Source: RGIG5050 sp045636065
GTDB taxonomy: Bacteria; Verrucomicrobiota; Kiritimatiellia; RFP12; UBA1067
Length of the DNA: 53,418 bases
Reading direction: 5' to 3'
Assembly: GCA_045636065.1 (NCBI GenBank)
Contig: JAZTWW010000034.1
Span: 1-53,418, forward strand
In this document: piece after piece, positions 25,688 through 33,821 of the stretch
Layout of the letters: each line of letters begins with the position of its first letter
Numbering within the stretch: the first letter of the stretch is position 1
Translations under genes and position numbers: made by a program
The notes under the pieces: generated by a model
What the model was told of the DNA's origin: nothing
Database searches by the model: none
Seen by the model: only the letters and a program-made list of their open reading frames with translations

Positions 25688-27721
25688 TCAGCGCAGTTTG
25701 CGGTCGTAGAGGAGAGCGCCGTTGAGGATCACGAGCGCCGAACCGCAGTTGTGGACGAGCGCGCCGGTGACCGGGCCAAGAAGCCCGAGGATGGAGCAGA
25801 GGATCGCACATGCGTTTATCGTCATGGAAATGGCGATGTTCGTCTTTATCAGCTTCACGCACGCGACTGAAAGCCGCTTGAGATAGCCGATCCTGCCGAG
25901 GTCATCGCCGACAAGGGCGATGTCGGCCGCTTCGACGGCGATGTCGCTTCCCGCACCGCCCATCGCCATGCCGACATGCGCCGTCTTTAGCGCAATCGCG
26001 TCGTTGACGCCGTCGCCCACCATGAGAACGCGCCTCCCGCCCCTCTCCATCTCATCTATCGCCGCCGCTTTCCCTTCCGGAAGAAGCGCCGCGCGGCAGG
26101 CCGCGATTCCAAGCGCCTGCGCAACGAACCTCGCCGTGGCTTCATGGTCGCCTGTAAGAAGGACAGGCTCCACCCCCAACGAGCGGATATCCTCAACCGC
26201 CGCCTTCGCGCCGGCGCGCGGCTCGTCCGCAAGGGAGATGAACCCGGCGAGAGTTCCATCCACCGCCACAAATACGACAGCCTTCCCTTCGTCGCGACGA
26301 AGCCCCGCCTCGCATCCCGCCTCTTTGGAAACCTCCACACCGTTCTCGGCGAGCCAGCCGGCCGTACCGCAGACGACAGCCATCCCGTCGGCAACGCCTT
26401 TCGCTCCCCGCCCCGGTTTCATCTCAAAGCCCGAAGCAGGCTCGATGAACGCACCCGCGCGCGCTACTATCGCCTTTGCGAGAGGATGTTCCGACGACGC
26501 CTCGACGGATGCGGCAAGCTGCAGGACGCGGGCGGATGGGATATGCTTCAGGAAGGAAACCGTCTCATCCACGGCGAGCTTCCCCTCAGTAAGTGTTCCC
26601 GTCTTGTCGAAGCAGACGGTATCCACTTCGCCCATCCGCTCAAGCGCCTCGCCCGACTTGATGACCACGCCGAATTTCGCGGCCTGCCCGATGGCCGCCA
26701 TGATGGAGGTGGGCGTCGCCAGCGCGAGTGCGCAAGGGCAGAATACGACCATTATCGTAACACCTCTTATAAGCGCCTCGCCCATCGCCGTCGCATCCGG
26801 GGGAAGCGAAGCCGGGTTCGCCGCGTACCACGCCCATACGCCAAAGAACGTCAAGACGGCTATCGCCATCGAGCAGGGGACAAGAATCCCCGCCCACCTG
26901 TCGGCTATGCGCTGCATCGGTGCCTTGCGGCCTTCCGCCTCCTTCACCATCCTTACGAGCTTCTGCAGGGAGCTTTCATCCGCCGTCCTCGAAACCTTGA
27001 CGGCTATGGCGCCGTAGCGGTTGATCGTCCCGGAGCACACCTCATCCCCGGGCGCCTTGTCGACCGGCATCGACTCACCTGTCATAACGCTCTCATCGAC
27101 GGTGGTCTCGCCCTCCTCTACAATGCCGTCGAGGGGGATCGTTTCGCCCGGGAGGATCTTCACCGAGTCACCTACCGCTATCTCGCCAAGCGGCAGATCC
27201 TTGAAACGGATCCCTTGGGCAAGGCACTTGGGGCATGTGACTATATATCTTGCCGTTTCCGGCACGAGGGAGGCAAGGCGCCTTATCCCCTTCTTGGCGC
27301 GGCTTACGGTAAAGGCCTCAAGCTTCTCGCCGAGCGCCATGATGAACGCCACCTCGCCTGCGGCGAAAAGTTGGCCTATTGCGACGCACGAGACCATGGC
27401 GACAGATATGAGAAGCGCCGCGCGGATGCGCCTTTCGGCGACAAGCGCCTGGACGGCCTCCTTGAGAATAGGAAGGCCGCAGATGAAAAGCGGTATGAGC
27501 GCGGGATCGGCGGCCTGGCGCCATCCGTGCCATCCTACTGCCCCGTGGACGCCGCAACCATGGCCGGCCATGACGAAACTGGCCACGAGCGCGACGGCCG
27601 CCGCCAGTATGGCAGGCCAGCTTTGAAGCGCGTCCTTGACCTTTTCGATCTTGGCCCACGCCCCGCCCGCGGCCGCCATCGCCGCCTTCGCCTCCGCTCC
27701 TGCGCCGCAGCAGCTGCCCAT
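25688..27721 (-). CDS. Heavy-metal P1B-type ATPase
   Basis: 677 aa from ATG (MGSCCGAGAEAK) with SD AAGGAG 8 nt upstream; the open frame extends 132 bp further but into non-coding sequence containing the promoter. It pumps metal ions out at ATP cost. Signatures: TGES actuator loop (VMTGESMPVDKAPGDE), intramembrane FCPCALALATP, phosphorylation site FDKTGTLTEG, SSEHPLAKAI, LTGDHEATARF and MVGDGVNDAIAL. The last membrane pair has VHNCGSALVILNGALLYD, so the metal (Zn/Cd/Co/Mn rather than Cu?) cannot be fixed. Unusual: Cys/His-rich N-terminus (MGSCCG, GHGCGVHG) without a complete HMA domain, and an extra TCPKCLAQG Cys pair just before the actuator domain, which may sense metal. Confidence 0.92.
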   Translation of the reverse strand: MGSCCGAGAEAKAAMAAAGGAWAKIEKVKDALQSWPAILAAAVALVASFVMAGHGCGVHGAVGWHGWRQAADPALIPLFICGLPILKEAVQALVAERRIRAALLISVAMVSCVAIGQLFAAGEVAFIMALGEKLEAFTVSRAKKGIRRLASLVPETARYIVTCPKCLAQGIRFKDLPLGEIAVGDSVKILPGETIPLDGIVEEGETTVDESVMTGESMPVDKAPGDEVCSGTINRYGAIAVKVSRTADESSLQKLVRMVKEAEGRKAPMQRIADRWAGILVPCSMAIAVLTFFGVWAWYAANPASLPPDATAMGEALIRGVTIMVVFCPCALALATPTSIMAAIGQAAKFGVVIKSGEALERMGEVDTVCFDKTGTLTEGKLAVDETVSFLKHIPSARVLQLAASVEASSEHPLAKAIVARAGAFIEPASGFEMKPGRGAKGVADGMAVVCGTAGWLAENGVEVSKEAGCEAGLRRDEGKAVVFVAVDGTLAGFISLADEPRAGAKAAVEDIRSLGVEPVLLTGDHEATARFVAQALGIAACRAALLPEGKAAAIDEMERGGRRVLMVGDGVNDAIALKTAHVGMAMGGAGSDIAVEAADIALVGDDLGRIGYLKRLSVACVKLIKTNIAISMTINACAILCSILGLLGPVTGALVHNCGSALVILNGALLYDRKLR

Positions 27722-27763
27722 CTTCCAAACTCCTTCCAGAATTCCCCTCAAAGAAACGCTCGT

Positions 27764-27792
27764 ATTATACCATTCCAAAATTTGTTTGCCAA
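27764..27792 (-). promoter_or_regulatory. Promoter of the P-type ATPase gene
   Basis: -35 TTGGCA (27787-27792), 17-bp spacer ending GGAATGG, -10 TATAAT (27764-27769), about 43 nt before the ATG. No obvious metal-regulator palindrome is seen over it. Confidence 0.8.
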
Positions 27793-27861
27793 GTCTTATT
27801 TTCTCCTTTACCGTTTGATAACTGTTGATAGCTGGGAGTATGATTTTCGCCATGGATTTGG

Positions 27862-27867
27862 TATACT
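27862..27867 (+). promoter_or_regulatory. -10 element of dnaB (probably leaderless)
   Basis: TATACT preceded by GGATTTGG; only 7 nt separate it from the ATG at 27875, so transcription should start at or next to the A of ATG. The -35 at 17-bp spacing is poor (TATGAT). No Shine-Dalgarno precedes the ATG. Confidence 0.55.
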
Positions 27868-27874
27868 AGACGCC

Positions 27875-29425
27875 ATGGAAAACGATTTGAAGACGCCGCC
27901 CCACAGCCTTGAGGCGGAACGCGGCATAATAGGCTCTATACTTCTCGATACGCAGTTGGGGGACGATCAGCGCGTCCTGGACCTCTGCCAAGCGGCAGGT
28001 CTCACGGAAGACAGCTTCTACAGCAGCGAAAACAGGCTTCTCTACAAGACGATGGTCGAGATGTCCGGCGGCAGCGTCAGGCTTGACGCCATAACCCTAA
28101 CCGACAGGCTAAGGGCCGCCGGGCGGCTCGCCGCCGTCGGCGGCATCGGGCGCATCCAGGCGCTCATCGACTCCACCCCCACGAGCGCGCACGCCGAATA
28201 CTACATCGACATCGTAAGGCAGAAGCACCAATTGAGGAAGATCCTCTCCTGCGCGACTGACATGACGGCCGCCTGCTACGACGAATCGAGAAGCGGCAAT
28301 GCGGACGTCCTTCTCGGCGAGGTCGAGAAGAAGGTGCTCGACATCGGCGGCAGCGCCGGCGTGAGAACGGAATGGCGCACTGCGGTCGACGCCACCTTGA
28401 GGCAGATCGAGAACATATTCGACAACGGGGCCGCCGCGTTCGAAGGGCTTTCGACAGGCTTCAAGTACATAGACGAGAAGCTTCTCGGGCTCAAGCCGGC
28501 CGAGATGATCGTCATAGCGGCGCGCCCGTCCGTGGGAAAGACGAGCTTTGCGATGAACATCGCCGAGTGCGTCGCAACCGGCACCACGATAAACGGCCAG
28601 CAGTGCCGCACCGACGGCGGCAAGCGCCATCCCGTGCTCATCTTCTCGCTCGAAATGGATACGCTCTCCCTTTCAAAGCGCATGATCTGCGGAAGAGCGC
28701 ACGTCTCAAGCTGGCGCATATCGCGCGATCTTATGACGAAGACCGAAAAGGCCGCCGCGTCATCCGCCCTCTTCAAGGCCGCCGCGGAGCTCAAGAAGGC
28801 CCCCATCTACATCGACGACGCAAGCGGCCTCGACATAGCCGATCTCAGGGCCCGCGCAAGGCGCATGCACAAGCAGCACGGGATAGAGCTTATCGTCATC
28901 GACTATCTCCAGCTCTGCAACTGCCGCGAAGCGGCGAAGCAGGGGCGGCAGCTTGAAACGAGCCGCATTTCAGGTCAGATAAAGGCAATGGCAAAGGAGC
29001 TTAAGATACCGGTAATCGTCCTCTCGCAGCTTTCGCGCGCCAACGAGCAGCGCGGCGACAAGTACGAGAAGCCGAAGCTGTCGGACTTGAGGGACTCGGG
29101 TGCGATCGAACAGGACGCCGACGTCGTGATGCTTCTAAGGCGCCCTCACATGATCCAGGCGCAGAAGGAGGACGAGGAGCTCAAGAACGTCGCCTACGTT
29201 GATGTCGCCAAGCACCGCAACGGCGAAACGGGCGAGGTGAAGATGCGCTTCGACGGGGAATGGACGAGGTTCGGGGACTTGGACCCGAAGCCGCAGGAGG
29301 GTCCTTCGGGAGACGACGAGGCGTCCATAGAAAACGGCCTCAGCGAAGAGGTCCCCTTCTCCGATGCCGCCGCTCCCACTCCGGCCGAGCAGATGGACTT
29401 CTTCCCGGGCGACGGGCTACCTTGA
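27875..29425 (+). CDS. dnaB: Replicative DNA helicase DnaB
   Basis: 516 aa. The start MENDLKTPPHSLEAERGIIG is the classical DnaB N-terminus; a much longer open frame upstream only reads through the antisense of the P-type ATPase and is rejected. The N-terminal DnaB domain (about 8-110) is followed by the RecA-like motor: GLSTGFKYIDEKLLGLKPAE, Walker A AARPSVGKTSFA (about 215), IFSLEMDTLSLSKRM, Walker B IELIVIDYLQL, and LSQLSRANEQRGD then SDLRDSGAIEQDADVV. It unwinds DNA at the replication fork as a hexamer. It is somewhat longer than usual (about 450-470): there is an insert after Walker A (TINGQQCRTDGGKRH) and an acidic C-terminal tail. Its end overlaps the convergent GT2 gene by 9 bp. Confidence 0.95.
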   Translation: MENDLKTPPHSLEAERGIIGSILLDTQLGDDQRVLDLCQAAGLTEDSFYSSENRLLYKTMVEMSGGSVRLDAITLTDRLRAAGRLAAVGGIGRIQALIDSTPTSAHAEYYIDIVRQKHQLRKILSCATDMTAACYDESRSGNADVLLGEVEKKVLDIGGSAGVRTEWRTAVDATLRQIENIFDNGAAAFEGLSTGFKYIDEKLLGLKPAEMIVIAARPSVGKTSFAMNIAECVATGTTINGQQCRTDGGKRHPVLIFSLEMDTLSLSKRMICGRAHVSSWRISRDLMTKTEKAAASSALFKAAAELKKAPIYIDDASGLDIADLRARARRMHKQHGIELIVIDYLQLCNCREAAKQGRQLETSRISGQIKAMAKELKIPVIVLSQLSRANEQRGDKYEKPKLSDLRDSGAIEQDADVVMLLRRPHMIQAQKEDEELKNVAYVDVAKHRNGETGEVKMRFDGEWTRFGDLDPKPQEGPSGDDEASIENGLSEEVPFSDAAAPTPAEQMDFFPGDGLP

Positions 29426-30370
29426 TATCCCCCGGCGCACCAGAAGGGCCTTGAGCCCTGCAAAGTAGCCTGTCACAAACGATTTTGCTATGTCGGGACG
29501 CCCGTGCCTTACGGCCGTCAGCGCATAGCGGAGCGATATCATAGGCGCGAAGATGAATGCAACGGAAAGCGCCTGCAGCCGGCTATAGTGCCGCCAGGCG
29601 AATGCGACCCTGTTGCGCTGCAATAGATACGCCCTCCATGGCGCGCTCGCTATGCAGCGAAGGACCATGTCCCCTTCGCCGGCATCGTCATAGTGATGGT
29701 GCCACGTGACGGCCGAGGCGACGATGCACGTCTTCAAACCCTCCCTCAGCGCGCGCATGCAAAGGTCCGACTCCTCCATGTACAAGCCATACCACTCGCA
29801 GAATCCGCCAAGACGCTCGAACGTCTCGCGGCTGATCATATACCCGTTGGGGCTGTACCACGTGTCGAACGACTTGCCTTCGACGCGCTTCGCGAAATCT
29901 TCGTCATAAGGCCGATCTGCATCCTGGTTGAGCGGAATGGACATCCAGGGCCTGAACTTGAACGAGGTTGCCCATACGCTCTTCGATCCGTCCGGCCAGA
30001 CGTTGACCGCCATGGGGGCCGCTATCGCATACTCCCCGGATTCCAGAGCCTCGACAAGAAGCCTTATGGTCTTTGGTTCAAGGACATTGTCATCGTCTAT
30101 GAAAAAGACGTATTCGCCGCTTGAAGAGCGCGAGCCCGTATTCCTCGACGCGGCGACACGCCTGTTCCTCTCGTGCCTTACCACCTTGAGATTTGGAAGC
30201 CGCCCCATCAAGCGCTCCACCTCCGCCGCGACATCGCACTTGTCGGAGCAGTCGTCCACTATCACGACCTCGACTTCGCCGGGATAATCCGAATTGAAGA
30301 CGCTCCTCGCGCACCGTACAGCCGAATCGGCGCGGTTGTACGAGGGGATGACGACTGAAACCTTCTTCAT
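29417..30370 (-). CDS. Family 2 glycosyltransferase
   Basis: 317 aa. GT-A fold: MKKVSVVIPSYNRADSAVRC, VVIVDDCSD (nucleotide-binding DD), RRVAASRNTGSRSS, and the metal-binding YVFFIDDDNVLEPKT; then the acceptor-side GYMISRETFERLGGFCEW and MEESDLCMRA (ED motif). A C-terminal hydrophobic, basic tail (about 255-310) may hold it to the membrane. It probably adds a sugar to a cell-surface glycan; donor and acceptor are unknown. It is the last gene of the proS-nfeD-NSS-lipoprotein-obg series and follows obg by 11 bp. Confidence 0.9.
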   Translation of the reverse strand: MKKVSVVIPSYNRADSAVRCARSVFNSDYPGEVEVVIVDDCSDKCDVAAEVERLMGRLPNLKVVRHERNRRVAASRNTGSRSSSGEYVFFIDDDNVLEPKTIRLLVEALESGEYAIAAPMAVNVWPDGSKSVWATSFKFRPWMSIPLNQDADRPYDEDFAKRVEGKSFDTWYSPNGYMISRETFERLGGFCEWYGLYMEESDLCMRALREGLKTCIVASAVTWHHHYDDAGEGDMVLRCIASAPWRAYLLQRNRVAFAWRHYSRLQALSVAFIFAPMISLRYALTAVRHGRPDIAKSFVTGYFAGLKALLVRRGISR

Positions 30371-30381
30371 TTGCTGGCGTC

Positions 30382-31575
30382 TCAGTGTATGTTGCCGCGC
30401 GAGGGATGGGATTTCTTCTTCGGCTTGTCGAGCTTGAGGAAGCTTGCGAACTTGAGGGCACCCTCAGGGATCTCGCTCCCGGTGGTGTCAGGCATCTCCT
30501 CGATCGGCGGCTTCTCGCCACCGTCCCTCAAGGCCCTGCTTGGCGGAAGAGGCTTGACGAGCTTTCTCAACTCGGCCTTGAACTCCTCCATGCCGGCGCT
30601 TGCAACGGCCTCCTGATGCTCGGTAGCGGGCCTCCCGCACGAAACCGGTATCGGCTTTACGCCCGTCTCCTCGATGAAGCGCGGAAGGTTCTCCTTCGCA
30701 GCCTCCTCGTCCATCTTGTTCGCTAGGACGATAAACGGGCGCTCGGCCATCTCGCGGGAATACCCCTTGATTTCGGCGGAAAGGATCTCGTAGTCGTTCC
30801 ACGGCTCACGGTTGTCCGTTCCCGCCATGTCGATCACGTAGACGAGAACGCGGCTGCGCTCAAGGTGCTTGAGAAACGCGAGCCCCAGGCCCACTCCCTT
30901 CGACGCTCCTTCGATGATGCCGGGGACGTCTGCAATCGTTATCGTGGCGTAGTCGGCGTACTCGGTTACGCCAACCATCGGATTGAGCGTTGTGAAAGGA
31001 TAGCTCGCGACCTTCGGCTCGGCCGCGCTCACTGCCCTTAGAAGAGAGCTTTTGCCGGCGTTGGGGAAGCCGAGAAGCCCGGCATCGGCGATCGTCTTGA
31101 GCTCAAGATGGAGCCGCCTTTCCACGGACGGCCCGCCCAAAGTCCGCTCGGTGGGAGCCTGATTGACGCTCGACTTGAAATGCACGTTGCCGAAGCCGCC
31201 CGCTCCGCCCTGGGCGATCACTACAGGTTCGCCCACGTTCGTCAAGTCGGCCACCACTTCACCCGTCTCGGAATCCGTCACGAGCGTCCCCGGGGGGACG
31301 TCGACGACAAGGTCCTTGCCGCGTCGGCCGAAGCAGCGGTTGCCGCTTCCGCCGACGCCGTTCTCGGCGAAGAGGTGCGGATCGTACGCAAAGGCGAGAA
31401 GCGAGTTGACGTGCGTGGAGGCGCGGAAGATGACATTGCCGCCGCGCCCTCCATCGCCGCCGTCAGGCCCGCCGAAAGGCACGAGGGCCTCGCGCCTGAA
31501 CGAGCACGCGCCATCCCCTCCCTTGCCGCTTCTCACGATCACATCGACGGCGTCTACAAACGTCTTCGTTTTCAT
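30382..31575 (-). CDS. obgE: Obg/CgtA ribosome-assembly GTPase
   Basis: 397 aa. The Gly-rich Obg fold (about 1-160: VDAVDVIVRSGKGGDGACSF, GGPDGGDGGRGGNV) is followed by the G domain: G1 LGFPNAGKSSLL, G2 TTLNP, G3 DVPGIIEGAS, G4 LANKMDEEA, and a G5 candidate SCGRP. Obg binds the 50S subunit and links ribosome maturation to nucleotide status. The C-terminal region (about 330-397) is short and basic and does not look like an OCT domain. SD GAGGAGG lies inside the end of the lipoprotein gene, whose stop overlaps the obg ATG (ATGA). Confidence 0.95.
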   Translation of the reverse strand: MKTKTFVDAVDVIVRSGKGGDGACSFRREALVPFGGPDGGDGGRGGNVIFRASTHVNSLLAFAYDPHLFAENGVGGSGNRCFGRRGKDLVVDVPPGTLVTDSETGEVVADLTNVGEPVVIAQGGAGGFGNVHFKSSVNQAPTERTLGGPSVERRLHLELKTIADAGLLGFPNAGKSSLLRAVSAAEPKVASYPFTTLNPMVGVTEYADYATITIADVPGIIEGASKGVGLGLAFLKHLERSRVLVYVIDMAGTDNREPWNDYEILSAEIKGYSREMAERPFIVLANKMDEEAAKENLPRFIEETGVKPIPVSCGRPATEHQEAVASAGMEEFKAELRKLVKPLPPSRALRDGGEKPPIEEMPDTTGSEIPEGALKFASFLKLDKPKKKSHPSRGNIH

Positions 31576-32003
31576 TGTTCCTCCTCATCAAGCAGGGAGC
31601 GGGCGAACTTCTCTATTATGGTGAAATCGTCGTGGACGAAGACGGAGGCGCGCGAGTGGATGCGCATCGTCTCGGGATCGCGCACCATGACTGCTATCTC
31701 GACGTCGTCGTGCTGGTCGCCGTAGAGCGTAAGCCCGTCGATGTCATACGTCCATGAAACGAGCTCAACCGTCACGGCGGCCGTGCATTCGCGTGTAGGC
31801 TCGACGACTGTGAAGCCCGCCTTGGTGAATGCGTCCTTGAACCTGGGCAGCAGGCGCTTGGATGAGTCGATGAAGCATATCTCGCTTCCGCGCGGGTACT
31901 TGACCCGCCCGTAGACGCTTTCATATGAATACGAGCTCACGCTTTTGCATCCGGCGATGAAAAGCGCGGCAAGAGCCATAAGTATAGTTCTTTTCATAGG
32001 CAT
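31572..32003 (-). CDS. Small lipoprotein of unknown function
   Basis: 143 aa. The N-terminus RTILMALAALFIAGCKS is a lipoprotein signal peptide with lipobox IAGC, so the mature protein is lipid-anchored. The remainder (YPRGSEICFIDSSKRLLPRF... TAAVTVELVSWTYDIDGLTL... VEIAVMVRDPETMRIHSRAS) resembles short periplasmic lipoproteins that bind other envelope factors, but I cannot name a family. It starts 3 nt after the NSS transporter stop and overlaps obg by ATGA, so it is translated from the same message. Confidence 0.8.
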   Translation of the reverse strand: MPMKRTILMALAALFIAGCKSVSSYSYESVYGRVKYPRGSEICFIDSSKRLLPRFKDAFTKAGFTVVEPTRECTAAVTVELVSWTYDIDGLTLYGDQHDDVEIAVMVRDPETMRIHSRASVFVHDDFTIIEKFARSLLDEEEQ

Positions 32004-32006
32004 ATA

Positions 32007-33353
32007 TCACAGGCTGATGACCTTAAGCCCCGAGAGGAGCGTGGTGACGAAAACGACTGATATGAGAACGGGCGCGGCCCAGCGCATCGTAAACGAGTAG
32101 AAGCGGCTGCCGAACGGGACGCCCTCGCCCATCTCGTCGAGGATGGTCTTCGGCCCCACGATCCAGCCGATGAAGATGCACGTAAAGAACGAGACTACGG
32201 GAAGGAGTATCGCGTTTACCGAAAAATCGCTCCACTCGAGGAAATCGATCGTTATAACGGTGGGGATCGCCCCGAGAACGAGAATCGCCGAGGTGATGAT
32301 TGCGCCTGTCGTACGCTTGATGCGAAGCCAGTCGCAGATACTGGATGTGACGGTCTCGGCAATGGATATGGAGCTTGTGAGCGCCGCAAAGAAGACGAGA
32401 AGGAAGAACGAGAGCGCCACAAGGCGCGCGCACGGCATCGCCGCGAAGACCTTGGGGAGCGACTCGAACATAAGCCCGGGACCAGCCTTCATCGCCATGT
32501 CCGCACCGCCGAACATGAGCGCGGGGGGAATTACGATAATGCCGGCCATCAAGGCGACGAACGTATCGCAGAAGACTATGCGCTTGCCGGCCTGGGGGAT
32601 CGAATCCTCCTTTTGGACGTAGCTGCCGTACGTTATCATTATGCCCATTGCAAGGCCAAGGGAGAAGACGACCTGGCTCAAGGCAGCGAAGATCGTCTTC
32701 GCGAGCATCGTCCACGAGAACTCTCCATCGATGCAAAGCCGCGAAACGTCGGGGACGAGATAGTACTTAAGACCTTCGCCCATCCCGTCCTGGAAGATCA
32801 CAAAGACCACGACTCCCATGATAAGAAGGAGAAGCGCCGGCATCATGAACTTGTTCGACTTCTCGATGCCGCCCCTAACGCCAAGGAATACGAACGCCAT
32901 CGTGGCGGCCGCGAAGACGAACGTACATGCGCCCTCCTCGGCAAAGCCTGCGACGAGCGCGCCGAAATCTGAACTCGTTTCGGTGAAGAACGCGGCAAAG
33001 GAGTCGAAGCAGTATTTCGTCACCCATCCGCCGACGACGCAGTAGTACGGAAGGATGATGGCGGGGATTATCATTCCGAGTATGCCTATCCACGACCAGT
33101 GGCGGCTCATCTGCCTGAAGGCGCGCGACGGAGAAAGGCACGTAAGCCGGCCGATGGATATCTCGGTATTGATGAGCGCCACGCCGAGAGTCGCCGCGAT
33201 GATGATGTAGAAAAGGATGTATATCCCGCCGCCGTACTTAGCGGCGCACGAAGGGAAGCGCCAGAGGTTGCCGAGACCTACCGCGCTCGCCGACGCGGCC
33301 AGTATGAACCCCAGCTGGCCGCTCCAGGAATCCCTCTCGCCTTTACCTTCCAT
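32007..33353 (-). CDS. Sodium-dependent NSS-family (LeuT-type) transporter
   Basis: 448 aa from the ATG (MEGKGERDSWSGQLG) that overlaps the nfeD stop (ATGA); an earlier start would run through nfeD. About 11-12 membrane spans. The Na+/substrate site of the neurotransmitter:sodium symporter family is visible in TM1 (FILAASASAVGLGNLWRFP) and in the unwound TM6 region (FSLGLAMGIMITYGS). Members import amino acids or related compounds with Na+. This fits the Na+ gradient that the nearby oxaloacetate-decarboxylase-type pump could make. The substrate is not predictable. Confidence 0.93.
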   Translation of the reverse strand: MEGKGERDSWSGQLGFILAASASAVGLGNLWRFPSCAAKYGGGIYILFYIIIAATLGVALINTEISIGRLTCLSPSRAFRQMSRHWSWIGILGMIIPAIILPYYCVVGGWVTKYCFDSFAAFFTETSSDFGALVAGFAEEGACTFVFAAATMAFVFLGVRGGIEKSNKFMMPALLLLIMGVVVFVIFQDGMGEGLKYYLVPDVSRLCIDGEFSWTMLAKTIFAALSQVVFSLGLAMGIMITYGSYVQKEDSIPQAGKRIVFCDTFVALMAGIIVIPPALMFGGADMAMKAGPGLMFESLPKVFAAMPCARLVALSFFLLVFFAALTSSISIAETVTSSICDWLRIKRTTGAIITSAILVLGAIPTVITIDFLEWSDFSVNAILLPVVSFFTCIFIGWIVGPKTILDEMGEGVPFGSRFYSFTMRWAAPVLISVVFVTTLLSGLKVISL

Positions 33354-33787
33354 CAGATCCTCTCCACCTTGAGCGTCAGATTGACGCGGGAGACGACCCT
33401 CACGTCGCTGCCCGCCTCTATGGGGGAATCGGCTGTGGCATTCCACTCGGCGTCGCCCAATAGAACGCGGCCGGCAACGGTGGGCGTTACTGTAGCCGTG
33501 ACGCGCGCGATCTTTCCGGCGTATCCGTCGTCTATCTCGGAGCGGCCCAGATCATCCTTGATCCCGAAGAACGCCTTGACGTAGCCGCGCAGGAAGGCAA
33601 GACCTATGATCGACGCGACGCTGAATATAAGCGCCTGCGCCCAGACGGGCATTTCGGGGAAGGCGACGAGCGCGAGGCCCGTGAGCGTAGCCCCAAGCCC
33701 GAAGAAGAACATGACGAACCCGGGCGTCATTATCTCACCAAGCATGAGAAGAGCGCCGACGAGAAGCCACCACCAGTAGATCTCCAT
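33353..33787 (-). CDS. NfeD-family membrane protein (short form)
   Basis: 144 aa. Membrane helices occupy about 5-75 (WWWLLVGALLMLGEIMTPGF, FFFGLGATLTGLALVAF, ALIFSVASIIGLAFL). They are followed by the small OB-like NfeD beta-barrel (YAGKIARVTATVTPTVAGRV, GDAEWNATAD, VVSRVNLTLKVERI). Short NfeD proteins usually partner with flotillin/stomatin-type SPFH proteins; no SPFH gene is in the window. SD GGAGGGGG. It is placed between proS and the NSS transporter. Confidence 0.9.
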   Translation of the reverse strand: MEIYWWWLLVGALLMLGEIMTPGFVMFFFGLGATLTGLALVAFPEMPVWAQALIFSVASIIGLAFLRGYVKAFFGIKDDLGRSEIDDGYAGKIARVTATVTPTVAGRVLLGDAEWNATADSPIEAGSDVRVVSRVNLTLKVERI

Positions 33788-33821
33788 TTCCCCCTCCTGA
33801 AGTTTGCCGGCCAGAGGGCCT

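Noticed and set aside
26144..27874. Long plus-strand extension upstream of dnaB
   Set aside because: It is the antisense of the P-type ATPase; the DnaB N-terminus begins at 27875.
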